Part shown: positions 1 through 11,815 of the stretch, piece by piece
Position numbering within the stretch: position 1 is the first letter of the stretch
Layout of the letters: each line of letters opens with the position of its first letter
NCBI GenBank assembly: GCA_026225945.1
Contig: JAMJFZ010001133.1
Location: forward strand, 720,501-784,500
Source of the DNA: Cricetomys ansorgei
Taxonomy: Eukaryota > Chordata > Mammalia > Rodentia > Nesomyidae
DNA length: 64,000 nt
Direction: 5' to 3'
The notes under the pieces: model-generated
What the model was told of the DNA's origin: nothing
The model's input: only the letters and a program-made list of their open reading frames with translations
Databases searched by the model: none
Position numbers and translations under genes: made by a program

Positions 1-665
1 GAGAATAAAGACTGGAGAAAGCTACATCAAGGTTGACACCCCTCCCCACTAGGCTTCACACACAAATGGAAGGTGCATATACAACTGTGGGAGGGGTGGG
101 GACTGTGTAAATGGCCTAAAATAGGCAGCACTGCCTAGCGAGTTCCTTGGAATTGAAACACCCCCTCCAGAAGGGGGGGTGGCGGTGTTCCTGAGACATT
201 TCACACATCTGGGAAAAGGCTGAAATCTGAAGGATTTGTAAGGTCCTTTCCCTAGGGTACAGAAACAGTCACCTACTGCTGGGGTAGGGCACCTTGACCA
301 TCTGAGCTGTCTGGGGCAACTTCCCAACCTGTTGCCCTGCCTGCTACTCTTCTGTGAACAGGAAAGGTTCTGACTCTGACCTAGGTGTTAGGTGGTTTTA
401 GTGTATGAGACAGCAGGAGGCTCATTTTCTAGCTTCCCAATAGGGTAAAATTCAGAATAGGAAATCATTGCTAAAAGACAGGTACACTGTTGGATGTGCA
501 TGCATGTAATTTTAAATGTGTAGTTTGCATGCATATACATGCACACACATTTCAGCTGCCTGACAACACCCTCCTAAACATGTACTGTTTCCCTAATTTT
601 CTCCAGGCCATCTTTCCTTGCCTAGACTCTGAGAATATCATTGCTGGAGGATTCAAAGTTCTTAA
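1..665. other. Intergenic, nothing recognised
   Basis: No gene, RNA or repeat that I can name. The short open frames here have no initiation context, domain or codon pattern that suggests a protein. The region has ordinary rodent intergenic composition. Confidence 0.5.
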
Positions 666-812
666 AAGAACTAATTGACTGGGCGGTGGTGGTGCACGCC
701 TTTAATTCCAGCACTCGGGAGGCAGAGGCCAGTCTGGTTTACAGAGTGTGTTCCAGGACAGCCAGAGTTACAACAGAGAAATCCTGTCTCGAAAAAAAAA
801 AAAAAAAAGATT

Positions 813-844
<32 letters not shown>

Positions 845-866
845 AAGAAGAAGAAGAACTAATTGA
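666..866 (+). mobile_element. B1 SINE with 13-bp target-site duplications
   Basis: A 7SL-derived B1 copy begins at about 679 with the typical GGGCGGTGGTGGTGCACGCC head and ends in a poly-A run at 792-808. The middle of the consensus (about 25 bp) is missing. The A-tail has grown into an ATG/GAT microsatellite (about 811-844) and then AAG triplets. The 13-mer AAGAACTAATTGA occurs exactly at 666-678 and again at 854-866. This proves L1-type target-primed insertion and shows that the microsatellite belongs to the tail. Confidence 0.93.
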
Positions 867-1640
867 TCCAACGAGTGCAAAATGCTCTGAACTGCATTTG
901 CCGCTAACTTGGATGATACGTTCCACTTCTTATAGATTTCTGTTATCTTTTAGGATCCATCCCTTTTTGCAAAGATATTCCATTGAAAGATATTTTACTA
1001 TTGGCCTGTAGCTTTTAAAGAACTTAGGCTTTGGGTAGTAAAATTCTTATTTTGTAGACTAATTTTTACATTTAAATATGAATATGAATTTCACATCCTG
1101 CTGTAAAGTAACTCAAAAATAACTTTCTTATTTTCAAATGATCAGAATGTATGGATTGTAATATCTTCCTTGTAATTATAAAATTGATGAGTTTTAGGTC
1201 CGGAATTACAAAATATATTTACAACACAGCAGTGACCCCTAGTGGTCAGATAAAGATAAGCAGCTCTACGTTCCCTAACCCTTCCAAACTGAACTTTTAC
1301 AAACACATGTTGTTTGACCCAAGCAGGAACTACCATTTTTAATTATATATTTTATAAGGAATTGTGGGTGCATAGTAGCCAAGTTATAATCACGAGAATA
1401 TTAATCGTCTTTAAAAAGTATTTGATTGTGAACGAATCCAGACTTTCTTGTAAATGTTAGTAGTTCCTCTAGACGCCTACCTATTCATGGAGGGAAAGTG
1501 AGAAATAGACAAACCAACCAATCCATTATATTTTGTACTCAAATGTCTGAAGGGCTCATCAGATATTTCATTTAAAAAAATGTCTGAAAGGAAGCACTAC
1601 TATAATCCATTCCTGGAATATGTTTCATTCCTGTTGTTTT
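867..1640. other. Intergenic AT-rich, nothing recognised
   Basis: AT-rich single-copy-looking sequence. A CTCF-like match on the minus strand at 1233-1248 (CCACTAGGGGTC core) departs from consensus at one strongly conserved base, so I do not call it as a site. Confidence 0.45.
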
Positions 1641-1795
1641 GTTTTACTTTGTTTTGCTTTTCTTTTAGACAGGACTCATTTAGACTGGTTGGAACTTTCT
1701 ATGTAGACCAGTCTGCTTTGAACTCACAGAGATCCACTTGGCTCTGCCTCTGAGTGCTGGGATCAAAGGTGTGTACCACCACCCACTGGCTCTGA
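1641..1795 (-). mobile_element. B1 SINE, minus strand
   Basis: The plus strand shows the T-rich end (reverse A-tail) at about 1641-1668. It is followed by the reverse complement of B1, including the GACCAGTCTGCTTTGAACTC and GTGCTGGGATCAAAGGTGTG segments. The copy is moderately diverged. Target duplications were not resolved. Confidence 0.85.
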
Positions 1796-3240
1796 CTCTG
1801 CTTCTTTAACTGATCCCTCTTCTTCTCTCAATTATTTTCTCTTCCCCTCTATGAGTCTGGCTGACAACCTTGGTGCTTTGTTCTGTCAAGTTTGAAGTTG
1901 AGGCCTGGTGCTCTTACTGATCACCACAACTCAGAGTTAAACCTATCTCTGTGAATATTTATATGCCATTGTTCATGTCTGCAGGCCACTTGTGGGTATT
2001 TTTCTTCCTGTGCCTATTTTAAGTTTCAATCTTTCTGCAGGGCAGCGCCACACACTGTGTCTGAGCTCTTGATGCATCTATGAAAATTGTAATTCCCTCT
2101 TTCCCTCCTACATTCCCTCATGACAGGACAGTCTCAAAATCACAGAAGCAGGGAAAGTCAAACCAATTACCCCATAGGACATCTACAGGAAAAACCAAGA
2201 ACCGCTCAAGACCAAGTGGACTCCAAAGAATGTGGACATTCTAAGACAGACCCAAAGGTAAGGGCCGAAACTTAAAAACACCACAGAATATAAAACACCC
2301 ACTGGTATAGACTCATTAGCGTACTAGATCCAGGCAAGAAGGTGGGATCCAGCAATAAGCAACATCAAAGTTCAAACAGAGATGGGGGAGGGGGGTAAAG
2401 ACTGTTGTGGGTCTCCTTTGATGTTTTTCATGGCATACACAGAAGGCTCAGCCTCCTACGAAGGTGGCCACTGAGCACATCCGTGGAGGGCGTGAGATCC
2501 TGGGTGTGTGAACCTGTGGATGGGCACTCCAGGCAGAGGACATGGTAAGTGCAAGCACTGAGCCATCTGACACCAGGAAACTTTCTTCTTAGGAGCAGGA
2601 GGCCAGTGTGGGTGGAGCCTCAGGAATGTTAAGACAGGGTCGGGAAGCAGAAGCAAGCCAGGTCAGGTGGAGACTTCTTCTGCCAGCTGAAGACTGGCTT
2701 CTAAAGGGTGCGACACGAAGCCTCCAGAGGGTTCTGGGCAGAAGAAGGGGGACATGACTCTGCTTCTCTTTACTGGACTTCCTCTGCCTTTTCTTTGAGA
2801 AGAACTGTTGGAACATGAAAGTGGGTCAGAAGGGAGGATGGAAAGGGCATTGACTTTACGGATTTGCAGCTGAATCTTGTAAACCCTAGGAACTAGTGAG
2901 CACTTGAAGAAATGTATGAGCGATGTATTGGTGAGACACAGTAGTGCCTTCAAGGTCTAAAAACTGTTTTCCAAACCACCACACTATATAAAACAACTGT
3001 CACAATCTTAGAGCAGTAGGAGACTGTCCCAGAAATGGATCTGTTTAAAAATGAGCTTAAGGTTCAAGGGTGGAAAACCTGGAATAAATTTCACTTTCTG
3101 GTTTCAAATGTGTATCTTTATTTCATCTTATGGATTTTGTAGGTAATCTTGTCATTTACTCGCTTTTATAAAGTACCTTGGTATTTTTTAATAGACTATA
3201 AAACGTAAGAGCATACGAATACATTAAAGTAACTATTCTA
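1796..3240. other. Intergenic, nothing recognised
   Basis: No gene or nameable repeat. Several overlapping minus-strand open frames at 2456-2953 have no shared codon bias or domain and look like chance frames. Confidence 0.4.
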
Positions 3241-3612
3241 TTGATGTGATGTTTATTCTGGTTGCCAACTTGATAGGATCTAGATTCACCCATGAGATCA
3301 GCCTCTGGGCATGCCTGAGAGGGATTATCTAGGTTATGTTAACTGAGATGGAAGACCCGCCCTAGACATGGAGGACTAGTCCCTGGGCTGGGCTCCTGGA
3401 CTAAGGAAAAAGAAGAATGATCTCTGAGCATTATCATTTCATCCATGTTTGTGTTCTGACTGAGACTGCAACATGATGAGCTACTTCAAGCTCCAGGCCA
3501 CCATCATTTCCCCACTGTGACAGATTGCACCCTCTGACTGTGAGCCAAAACAAGCCCTTTCTTCCCCGCTGGTATAGTTTATCACAGTAACAGCAAAAGT
3601 CACTAATGGTGG
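3241..3612 (+). mobile_element. Rodent LTR-like repeat, copy 1
   Basis: This is a copy of a rodent interspersed family. It starts near GGTTGCCAACTTGATAGG. It passes through a GGAAGACCCGCCC block and ends with a GTGAGCCAAAACAAGCCCT poly-A-signal-like block and ATCACAGTAACAGCAAAAG. The layout (late polyadenylation-like block, no poly-A tail) is that of a solo LTR of the ERVL/MaLR type. I am not sure of the family name. At least eight related copies lie elsewhere in the window. Confidence 0.7.
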
Positions 3613-3834
3613 AGAGTGACCAAAACCTCCAGAATGTTCCCTTGAAGTCTCTTCGTATAATAAATGTGTAGGTGACTGTATGCATACACCAGAGACCAGT
3701 GAGACTCCCTACAGCCGTGTACATGGGGAATCAACGGCTGTGCCCCCTGTCCTTGGAGACAGTCCAGATACCCACTTGGTATCTAATGAGAGTAAAGACA
3801 TGGGATTGTTTTTAAAAGAACATCATAGCCCCTA

Positions 3835-4015
3835 AGATGGCTTAGCAGAGAAGCTTGCCACCAAGCCTGAAGACCTGAGTTTGATCCTTTGGGACCCACA
3901 TGATGGAAGGAGAGAACCAGCTCCTGCAAGCTGTCGTCTGACCTCCACAAGCATGAAAGGCATATGTACACTCCCAGAGAAAATAAATTGGCACATAATA
4001 TTTAAAAACTAAAAT
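3835..4015 (+). mobile_element. B3-type (B2-family) SINE
   Basis: A tRNA-derived head (AAGATGGCTTAGCAGAGAAG) is followed by the pol III B-box-like GTTTGATCC. After that come the B3 body (GACCCACATGATGGAAGGAG, TCTGACCTCCACAAGC) and an A-rich tail near 4005-4018. Confidence 0.82.
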
Positions 4016-4678
4016 GTATACAGTGTGAGATTGCAAAGGAATCCTATCTCCTCCTGACTTCTATGTATGAATCACAACCGGTTCTTCAGAGTCTTTCAGA
4101 GAGTGGGAATCCATCCAAAGGCAGAACTTTCTTGTTCCATGTTGTTCCTGAAAGCCACGTGCTTGTTTCTACAGGCTGGAAGGCTGCAGTATACCTCACC
4201 AGATGTTCTCTCTGCTTCTCCCCCGTCTTGGCAGAGGGTTTCCACACTGGCCTTCTTCAGATGACTCAGTAAATCTTTCAATGTATCTGTAAAGTTCTCC
4301 TAGGCGTGCAGGATGGCTGCCTGTGGTGTGGTGCCTTCACAGTGCGTTTTGATCAGGGAGCTGAATCCAGCTCTGGGCATGCTTTCCATCTTAGTCACCA
4401 TAGGATATGAAAAACTATCAAGCCATGTACCTTCTCCTGTCAGGAACACTGTGGCCCTTCAGACACCATCAGGGATCCAGAGATGTCTTTGCTCTTAAGT
4501 TGACTTTCCTTCTGCTTCATCCAATCCAAGTGCTTTACAACAGAATTTTACATGTATTAGTTATTAATAACATTTAAAAGGAAGTGAAGAAGTTATGAAG
4601 ATACAGAGTCTCATCTGCAGATTTAGCACAGATTTGTTTAGAGATAACACAGGCTTCCTAGACATGGTCAGAGTAATT

Positions 4679-4679
<1 letters not shown>
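4016..4679. other. Intergenic, nothing recognised
   Basis: Open frames on both strands at 4063-4281 overlap each other and none has coding character. No repeat is recognised. Confidence 0.4.

Positions 4680-4731
<52 letters not shown>
4680..4731. repeat. (CT)n microsatellite
   Basis: About 25 uninterrupted CT dinucleotides followed by TTTTT. Likely length-polymorphic. Confidence 0.97.
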
Positions 4732-4735
<4 letters not shown>

Positions 4736-4925
4736 GTTTAGTGGAGTCTTTCTTCAGGTCCCTAGAAATGTTAAAGACTTTAATCAGAGTGTACTCTCCA
4801 AAGTCAGTCAGAAATGCGATATATATATATCCACCATGGGCCCTGTAATATTCTGCCCCCAAACCTGAATTTTAAATTACATGTACTTTTAGCAAGAAAG
4901 TGGACTTCTGTTGAGTTATACACTT

Positions 4926-5275
4926 TGATGGCTAATCTTGGTGTCAAGTAGACACACACACAGGAAGAGAAAGCATTAACAGAGGAATTACCCCGGATTA
5001 GCCCGTGGCCATGTCTGTGGGGCATTTTCTTAATTGTGAATTGATGTAAGGCCCAGCCTGATGTGGGTGTACAACACCCTAGGCATGTGGTCCTGGGAAA
5101 TATAAGGAAACCAGCTGACCTCGAGCCCGGGGCTAAGCCTGTTAGCAGCACGCCTCCACAGTCTCTGCTTCAGCTATTGCCTCCAGTTTCCTGCTTGAGT
5201 TCCTGCCCTGGCTTAAACTCTTTTCTCCCTAAATTGTTTTGGACAGTGTTATCACAGGAACAGGAAACCAAAGGA
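4926..5275 (+). mobile_element. Rodent LTR-like repeat, copy 2
   Basis: Same family as 3241-3612. It has GATGGCTAATCTTGGTGTCA at the start, GGGGCATTTTCTTAATTG in the middle and a degraded tail ending in TATCACAGGAACAGGAAACC. Confidence 0.7.
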
Positions 5276-6220
5276 GGTCATGTACTAATCTGGAAAAATT
5301 ACCATGGCATATTAGACTCAAAAAAATTTTAAAGAAGCACAGGACACAATTCTTTGAAAAACAAATGTATACGTGTATGTGTTCATGTGCAGGAGAAATG
5401 GCTCCAATCTGGACACGAAGATAGACAGCATGGAAACTGTATGTCTGTCACTGCGTTTCTTTTATCTTGTATAAGTCTGTACCTTCAGCTCTGAGTGCAG
5501 TTTTTTGAAAAGTATTAAGAGTAGGGAGGTGGTTATATAATATTCTTTCATCATAAACATAATTTTATTTAATCTTCAAGAAAATCTAATAAGATACTCT
5601 TCAGGAGATACGAAATAAATTTGTGTCAAATTTTATTTAATATTTAATATTAATTCACCGAATTAATATATATTTTACTCAGAATTTTATAAAGTTATCC
5701 AAATTCTTTAAGGCTCAGTGTGACAGACATTTCCATTTGAACTGCACATTCTTATAATACTGATGAATAAATTAAACAGAGATTCAATATTTTGATGTAA
5801 TAAACCTTTCTCACCACAAAACTTGCCTTAGTGGGAGTGATTAGTAACATACGAGTGTCAGGCTTGTGTGCCCACCCTTGCTGTGGTGTAAAGACTGTCT
5901 CCGCTGATTTTTAAGCACCCAGCCTGACCTCTGACCTCAGGATTGCACTGACCTCTGCCCAGACCCAGGAGTCAGCACAAGCTAGCTCTTTTTAGGAAAT
6001 ACAATGACTTCAAGTATATTAAATTAATTTTAAAGAACATATGTACATGCTGATACTAAAACACTTTGAGTGTGTTAATTAAAGAAGAAAATGAGTAAAA
6101 AAAAATACAACCAAGCAGATCCTAGATTTATGTTTTGTAATATGCAAATATAATTCCAGAAAGAACTTTGATACATAATTAGCCACACTGTGGGACAGCA
6201 TTGTATTATTTATCTACTGT
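5276..6220. other. Intergenic AT-rich, nothing recognised
   Basis: Very AT-rich (notably 5520-5820 and 6000-6200). No gene or nameable repeat. Confidence 0.45.
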
Positions 6221-6224
6221 TACG

Positions 6225-6540
6225 ATAGTTCTCATTGATGTGATAAATATTTGTCACAAGCAAATTAAGGGAGGGCAGATTTATTCCAGCTTCCAGCTCA
6301 AGGATTATAGCCTGTCATAGCAGAGAAGTCAGAGCAGCAGCTGGTCACATCACACCGACGTCTGGAAGTGGAGAGACATGCTGGCACACAGCTCGCTTCC
6401 CTCTTTTTGTTCAATCCAGGACCCTAACCCGTCCAGTGGTGCTGCCTACAATTAGGATGTGTTTTCCAAGTTTAATTAACCCAGTCTAGAAGATTTCCCG
6501 CAGACAGCCCAGAGGTTTGTTTTCATGGTGACTCTGAATA
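6225..6540 (-). mobile_element. Rodent LTR-like repeat, minus-strand copy
   Basis: Reverse-complement copy of the same broad LTR-like family, strongly diverged. It retains CAGATTTATTCCAGC, a TCCAGGACCCTAACCC stretch and a CCGCAGACAGCCCAGAGG block near its end. Confidence 0.55.
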
Positions 6541-8029
6541 GTATCAAAGAGAAGAACGCAGTCGCTAGGTAAAAAATTGTGTACCTGCCGCAGTGATTGT
6601 GAGCATTGAGAAAGGACCTTTCACAGCTGTCCTGTGAGAAAGTGGGCCTGGGGGGTTAGATAAATGTTGACCTCTGCTCTGGGAAGTAAAAGGCTGGGAA
6701 TATTTATTATTATTAGCATAAACAGGGGTCACAGAGAATGAAGACAGATGTCTGGCTTTCCTCTGTGTTGTGAACGTCCATGGAGATGTCATTCAGAGGG
6801 TCCATGCACTGACAAGGTCACAGGGCAAGAGCTACCTGTCCAGAAAGGCCCCGAGGTTGGACTGATCTGCCAGGAAAGGGAAGCCAGGCATCGTTCTTTG
6901 GTCTCCTGAAGGTTCAGGGTCAGCACACAGGAAGCCATCACCCTTCATCTGAGGGCATGTTGCTCAGAAAGAAACTACAGAATACTATGACCAGGCCTGC
7001 AAGGCACGGGGGTTCCAACCAAGGAGACAAAAAGGAAGATGCCCTTCATCGTGACTTTCAACTTCGATTGGTCACACAAAGGAAAACAAGTGACAAATGG
7101 TTGTATGGAGACCCCGTTCTTAAGGACAAACCTGCCACCATGTGGCTACAGGGAAATACACACTTACAAAGAGCCTGCTCGGCATTCATTTCAGCCTAAC
7201 AGAGAGCAGGACCCACCGTAGGAGATTTCAGGGATACTATGTCATTATATGCTAAGTATTACTTTGTATTTTTGTTGACTCATTTTGGAAGCCTTAAACC
7301 AAGTTAGAACTGGAGAACCAAACAGCTTGGTTCAAGTAAAGATGCCTGTCTTTGTCTTGAAGGATTTCCATCTATGTATATGAACGTTAAGAATGTGTGA
7401 TAATTTAGACTCTAAAAACAGAGACAAATGCATCCTTTTTAGTTCTCTGAGGTGATTACAAAAACCTGAGAAAATGCTCTCATCTCCCTGTCAGCTCTGC
7501 TGTTCATCCTAGCAGAAAACAGCAGTCCACCCGGAGAAATGTATCCCGCAGTGAATTCCCACCACAATGGAAAGCGTTGACTATCTTATCAATAAGCAGT
7601 GCACAGGGTGGTCCTTGACACCGCTACCTGGGAGAACTAGAGAGCAGTAGCCAGAGTGTGGTGGAGAGTCACCAATGGCACCAGCTGCAGAGGCAGGCAG
7701 ACCCCAGAGCTGTGGAGAGCACACAGGACTTGGGGTCTCTTTCTGAGTATGAGTAGCCTTGCCAAGAAAATGAGGTGAGCTTCTGGACTCCGTAAGTTTT
7801 AAAAAGATTGAATAAGATGGTTTAGCTTAATAACTGTCACAAATTAAATGCGAAAAGGGTGATGGCTAGTGGGTACCAGATATCCAGAGACACTAGAGAA
7901 TAATTTTTAAGTTTTGTTGAGTGGGTCAACAGCATGTAGAATTATTATGTAGAATAAGCAGCCCCTGCAATTGATGACACAGTGAATTCCTGTGAATTGA
8001 ATGACACGACCTTGCAGTGCACTCTGGCT
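6541..8029. other. Intergenic, nothing recognised
   Basis: No gene or nameable repeat. Short frames at 6957-7221 overlap in two registers and show no coding signal. Confidence 0.4.
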
Positions 8030-8600
8030 GGCATCTCTAGGCTGAACTCTGACCCCTCAAAATTCATGTGTCTCTGGGAGTGATTGCACAGCAGTAATGC
8101 TGGCCTGTGGCAGGTGGAGGCAGGAAGATTGCAAGTTCCAGGCTAGCCTGGGCTCCACAGAGAGACTAAAAATGAATAGTGCTAGGCCTGTAGCTCAGTG
8201 GTAGAAGGCTATCCTGGCATGTCCAAAGATTTGGATTCCATCCCCCAGACCAAAATCAATTAATTATTTAATTAAGAGATCACATGCTGAATCCCTGACT
8301 TTGGCGATAGGGCTTTTGGGAGATATTTGGAGTCATATGATGTCACAACATCGGACCCATCTCTCTTTCTCCTTCTGTCTCCCCCTCTCTGCCTCCGTCT
8401 TTCTTTTTCTTACTGTCTTCACTGCCAACCCCCTCCCCCCATCTGTATATATCAAGTGCAGGTTGAGAGGACACAGGAAGACAGTAGTCATCAGCAAAGC
8501 CGTGGGAACCAGGTCAGACAGGATATTCATTTGGGACCTTCAGGACTCTGTACTCAGATGTGGATTTCTGCTTCATGGCTGCCCAGTGAGTGCAGTGTTC
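8030..8600 (+). mobile_element. MLT1-like MaLR LTR, interrupted by a SINE
   Basis: The MLT1-type LTR start (ACCCCTCAAAATTCATGTG) lies at 8050-8075. The LTR resumes after a SINE at about 8280 with GACTTTGGCGATAGGGCTTT. It continues through the GAGAGGACACAGGAAGACAG block (8465-8485) to a degraded end near 8600. The two halves are in the same order and orientation as in the family consensus, as I recall it. Confidence 0.6.
8085..8270 (+). mobile_element. B4-type SINE (B1 piece plus ID-like tRNA module)
   Basis: A B1-like right end (AGGCAGGAAGATTGCAAG, CTAGCCTGGGCTCCACAGAG) is joined to an ID-like tRNA module at about 8180-8258. The module has an A box (TGTAGCTCAGTGGTAGAAGG) and a B-box-like GGATTCCATCC. 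This B1+ID fusion is the hallmark of the rodent B4 family. It sits inside the MLT1-like LTR and is therefore younger than it. Confidence 0.75.
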
Positions 8601-8779
8601 TGTGGTGACAGCCCGAGCATCAAGCATCCAAGGAACATACCTGAAGCCACAGTGGGATGGTCCAGTCTCCTGAGATGCAGACCCAGACCTGGTCATTGGC
8701 GTAGACACCACACTGCCGCATCTTGGAATGATCACTACATAACATCCTGTGCGTTCATCTGCTTGCTACAGTGCGTCAA

Positions 8780-8945
8780 GGTGTGTGTACGAGTGTGTGG
8801 GTGTGTGTGAAAGTGAATGTATGCAAGTATGGAAGCATGTGTGAGCTTGTGTGTGTGAGCACAAATGTGTATGTGTGTGTGAGCATAAGTGCATATGCGT
8901 GTGTGAGAATATGCATATGAGTGTGTGTGTATGTCTGTCTGTCTG
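8780..8945. repeat. TG-rich degenerate tandem array
   Basis: (TG)n blocks are interrupted by GAG, AAG and CATA variants, with a recurring TGTGAGCATAAGTGCATATG-like unit. The array ends in a TCTG run at 8934-8946. It creates long His/Thr-rich minus-strand frames that are not genes. Confidence 0.85.
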
Positions 8946-10044
8946 TCCGTGTATCCCCCAATGATCATATGGGGCCAGTTCAGATGCGGAGGCCTCTGAC
9001 ATGGATGAATGGTAAAACAACTAGAGGATGTAAACGGAAGTAGAAATTCTAAGAACCAGAACGAAGCAGCAGAAGCAAAAGTGCTCCAGCAATCACGAAT
9101 GCACCTGACATTCTCCTCAGCAGGCATGGCAGAGTGAGGAAAGTCACTGAGTTGAGAAAATAAACATATCCAAACCAAAGCAGAACCAGGAGTTGTTATC
9201 ATGAAAGAGAACAGAGTATTCAAGAACTGTGGGCAACTGAAAAGTGTGCAGTTTTCACACAGCACGAATATCAGATGAGAAAAAAGAACCCAAAGGAATG
9301 GAAATATTTAAAGTGACATCCTGCAGGTGCCAAGCCGCACATCCTGGCAGCTGGAGGAGTGGTGCCAATTGGAGAAGTGAAAGGAAATCCTGGGAAGATC
9401 GTAAGAAAAAAAATCACATTCTAGAAACTCAGGGATAAAGGGAAAACACCCAGCAATAAGCCGGAGGAAGAGAGACTGCCTTACATGTGAAAGAGCAAGG
9501 AAAAGAATTTCTCCAAAATCTCCTTGCAAACACGGGAGAAGGGCACACGAGGTGAGCAAATTTGGCAGTTAAACCTTCCTTTCAAATGAAAAAAAAAAAA
9601 AAGTCGGGCTTTCTCAAACCAGAAACAAGCAAATGAAACAACGAACAAACAAACAAACAGAAACCTTGAGAGTTCGTTTCCGTAATCTGCCACGCACAAA
9701 GTGTTAATTAAACTATTTAGAGAGCGCCCCCTAGCGGTGGAGTGCTCCGCAGGTGACAGCTGCTGACAGCGGAGAGTCATTTCTCTCCCATTTCTCCTTG
9801 CCCGGGTGGATGGTCCACAGCCACGCCCATCTGCTCAGCACTAAGTGACCCTGGGAGGCTACTACTCACAACAGAAAAAGAGGACATGGAATTTAGGAGA
9901 GAGGCCTGGGAGTTGGAGAGAAATGAGGAAGGTAAGTTCAAAATACATTATATATATACATGTGAAATGTTCCAAGAATAAGTTTAAAGCATTGTTAGAA
10001 AATCTGAGAGGAGAAAAAGATGTAGGTCAGAAATGCAGATGTGG
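8946..10044. other. Intergenic, little recognised
   Basis: Unassigned sequence with an A-run at 9589-9602 and a short (CAAA)n near 9640-9660. The one element of note is the CTCF-type motif at 9721-9740, listed separately. Confidence 0.45.
9721..9740 (-). promoter_or_regulatory. CTCF-type motif, reverse orientation
   Basis: On the minus strand the sequence reads CCACCGCTAGGGGGCGCTCT. Its 15-base core matches the CTCF consensus CCRSYAGRKGGCRSY at every position. It lies about 22 kb upstream of the Fat4 promoter. Occupancy cannot be judged from sequence. Confidence 0.6.
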
Positions 10045-10260
10045 ATCTGCAAAGATGGCTTAGTAGTTAAAGCACTGGCTGCTCTTGGTGAGGACTAGAG
10101 TTTGATCCCAACACCCACATGGTGGCTCACAACCACTGTGACCCCAGCTGTAGTGGATCTGATATCTTCTTCTGGTCTCCTCAGGCACTGCACACATGTG
10201 CACATGAACAGGACAGAAGTGTGGATTGCATGAAGGTAAAATAGGTACTTGTCATTTTTA
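10045..10260 (+). mobile_element. B2 SINE
   Basis: The tRNA-derived head (AAGATGGCTTAGTAGTTAAA) leads into GTTTGATCCCAACACCCACA and the diagnostic CATGGTGGCTCACAACCA. The B2 body CTTCTTCTGGTCTCCTCAGG and a degenerate A-rich tail follow. Confidence 0.88.
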
Positions 10261-10719
10261 GTTTTATGGGCGGAACAAGGTTATACAAAATAACGAAAGA
10301 AATGACATTTTCTATTTATGTAAGTATGCATGTGTGTGTATATATATATATATATACGCACCTATGTGTGTAATTATAATAAAGGAAATGGCTGACATCA
10401 TAAAGCAAAAGAAAGAGCAGAAGGACTAGGAAGATTTTGATGTAAAGAATTGTGTTGTCAAGAAGACATCATGGTGCTATTTGAAAATGAACTCTTGTTA
10501 TTTATAGTGAATATGGAAAACTCTAGAATAAAATACAGAAAGGAGAGAAGATGGAAGCACACGGGTGCTCAGTTGAAATGCTAAGAACCACAAAAGATTT
10601 AACACTAACCAGAAACAATAACAGGGGGACAGAGCATTTGTACAAGAGCACAATGGGTTCTGTTCATCAAACTATTGCTGTTATTGTTATCTGGTCTCTT
10701 TTCTGAAGTTTTAAAGATT
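10261..10719. other. Intergenic, short TG/TA tract only
   Basis: A TGTGTGTGTATATATATA tract at about 10330-10357. Otherwise nothing recognised. Confidence 0.5.
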
Positions 10720-10930
10720 CATTTTTAGTTATGCATTTGAGTGTTTGCCTTCTTGTATGTATGTGTGGCATGTGCACGCCTAGTGTCCATAGAGACCAGG
10801 AATGGGCATTGGTTCTCCCGGAACTGGAGTTAGAGATGGTTGTGAGCGGCCACGTAGGAACTGGGAATTGAAACCTTGTCTCCTACAACAGCAATGCGTG
10901 CTCTCAACCATGGAGCCATCTCTCAAGCCC
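10720..10930 (-). mobile_element. B2/B3-family SINE, minus strand
   Basis: Reverse complement of a B2-family element. The plus strand carries GGAACTGGGAATTGAAACC and ends with ACCATGGAGCCATCTCTCAA (the reversed tRNA-like head). It directly abuts a B1 of the same orientation. Confidence 0.8.
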
Positions 10931-11093
10931 TCTTACTTTTTTTATTTTTTGTTTTGTAGACAAGGTTTCACTGGGTAGCGTTGGCTGACCTGGAACTCTC
11001 TTCATAGACCAGGCTGGCTTGAACTCAGAGAACACCACCTGCCTCTGCCTCCTAAGAGATGGGATTAAAGGTGATGCCACCATACCTGCCTAT
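10931..11093 (-). mobile_element. B1 SINE, minus strand
   Basis: A T-rich reversed A-tail (10936-10960) is followed by reversed B1 with GACCAGGCTGGCTTGAACTC and GATGGGATTAAAGGTGATGC. With the preceding element it forms a tandem pair of SINEs at the edge of the L1. Confidence 0.88.
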
Positions 11094-11462
11094 TTGCTAT
11101 TCTTTCACTGAGAATGTTTGCTTCTGAGTTCACTGGGGACATGGCCCTGTACTTTTCACACCACGCATCCTTGTGTGGCTTTGGCCAGAGTAATATGGGC
11201 ATTGTGGAACCTTTTTGATAAATTCCCTTTACTTACAGTTCTGTGATGCAGCCTGAGAAGGACTGTCATTAGCTCTTTAAGAGTTTGATATCATTCACCT
11301 GTGGAGCTGTCTGGATCTCGGCCTTTCTAGGGAGGCTTTTCATTATTTATTCAGTCTCCGCACACATTACTGATCTAGTTAGGTCTTTGTGTCCTGCTGA
11401 TTCAATTTTGGTAGGCCATGCATGTTCCAAAATGTATTAATTTCTTTCAGATTTTCTAATTT

Positions 11463-11815
11463 GTGTGGGCGCACGCATACGCAGATGTGTGTGTGTGAAC
11501 ACTTGCAGGTGTGCTCACATGTGTACGTGCATGGGAGTCAGAGAATAACCCAGGCTGTCATTCCTTTGGTAATGTCCACCTTTTAAATCATTCATTCCAT
11601 TTGAAACATAGCATCTCACTGGCCTGGGACTCACCAAGAGGTTGAGCTGTACCCCAGTGAGCCCCAGGGATCTGCCAGTCACCTCCCAATCCACCAACTG
11701 GATTATGAATGCACTCCACCATGGCCAGTGTAAGGACTGAACTCCGGTCCGAGTGCTTGTGTGGCCAGCACCTTGTCCACTGAGCCCCCTCCCTCAGCCA
11801 GGTTCTCTTCATATG
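11463..11815 (-). mobile_element. B3-type SINE, minus strand, inside the L1
   Basis: A TG-rich start is followed by reversed B3-like sequence with GGACTGAACTCCGGTCCGAG and a reversed head CACTGAGCCCCCTCCCTCAG. L1-like sequence resumes on the right (from about 11850). The element is longer than a normal B3, so part of the interval may be other sequence. Confidence 0.6.

Noticed and set aside
1233..1248. CTCF-like sequence CCACTAGGGGTC on the minus strand
   Set aside because: Mismatch at a strongly conserved G of the core; weaker than the matches at 9.7 and 28.9 kb.
8175..8258. tRNA-like A and B box sequence
   Set aside because: It is the ID-like module of a B4 SINE, not a functional tRNA; no cloverleaf with paired acceptor stem.
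8735..9265. 176-codon minus-strand frame with His/Thr repeats
   Set aside because: Its C-terminal half is the translated TG microsatellite and the rest has no domain or conservation signal.
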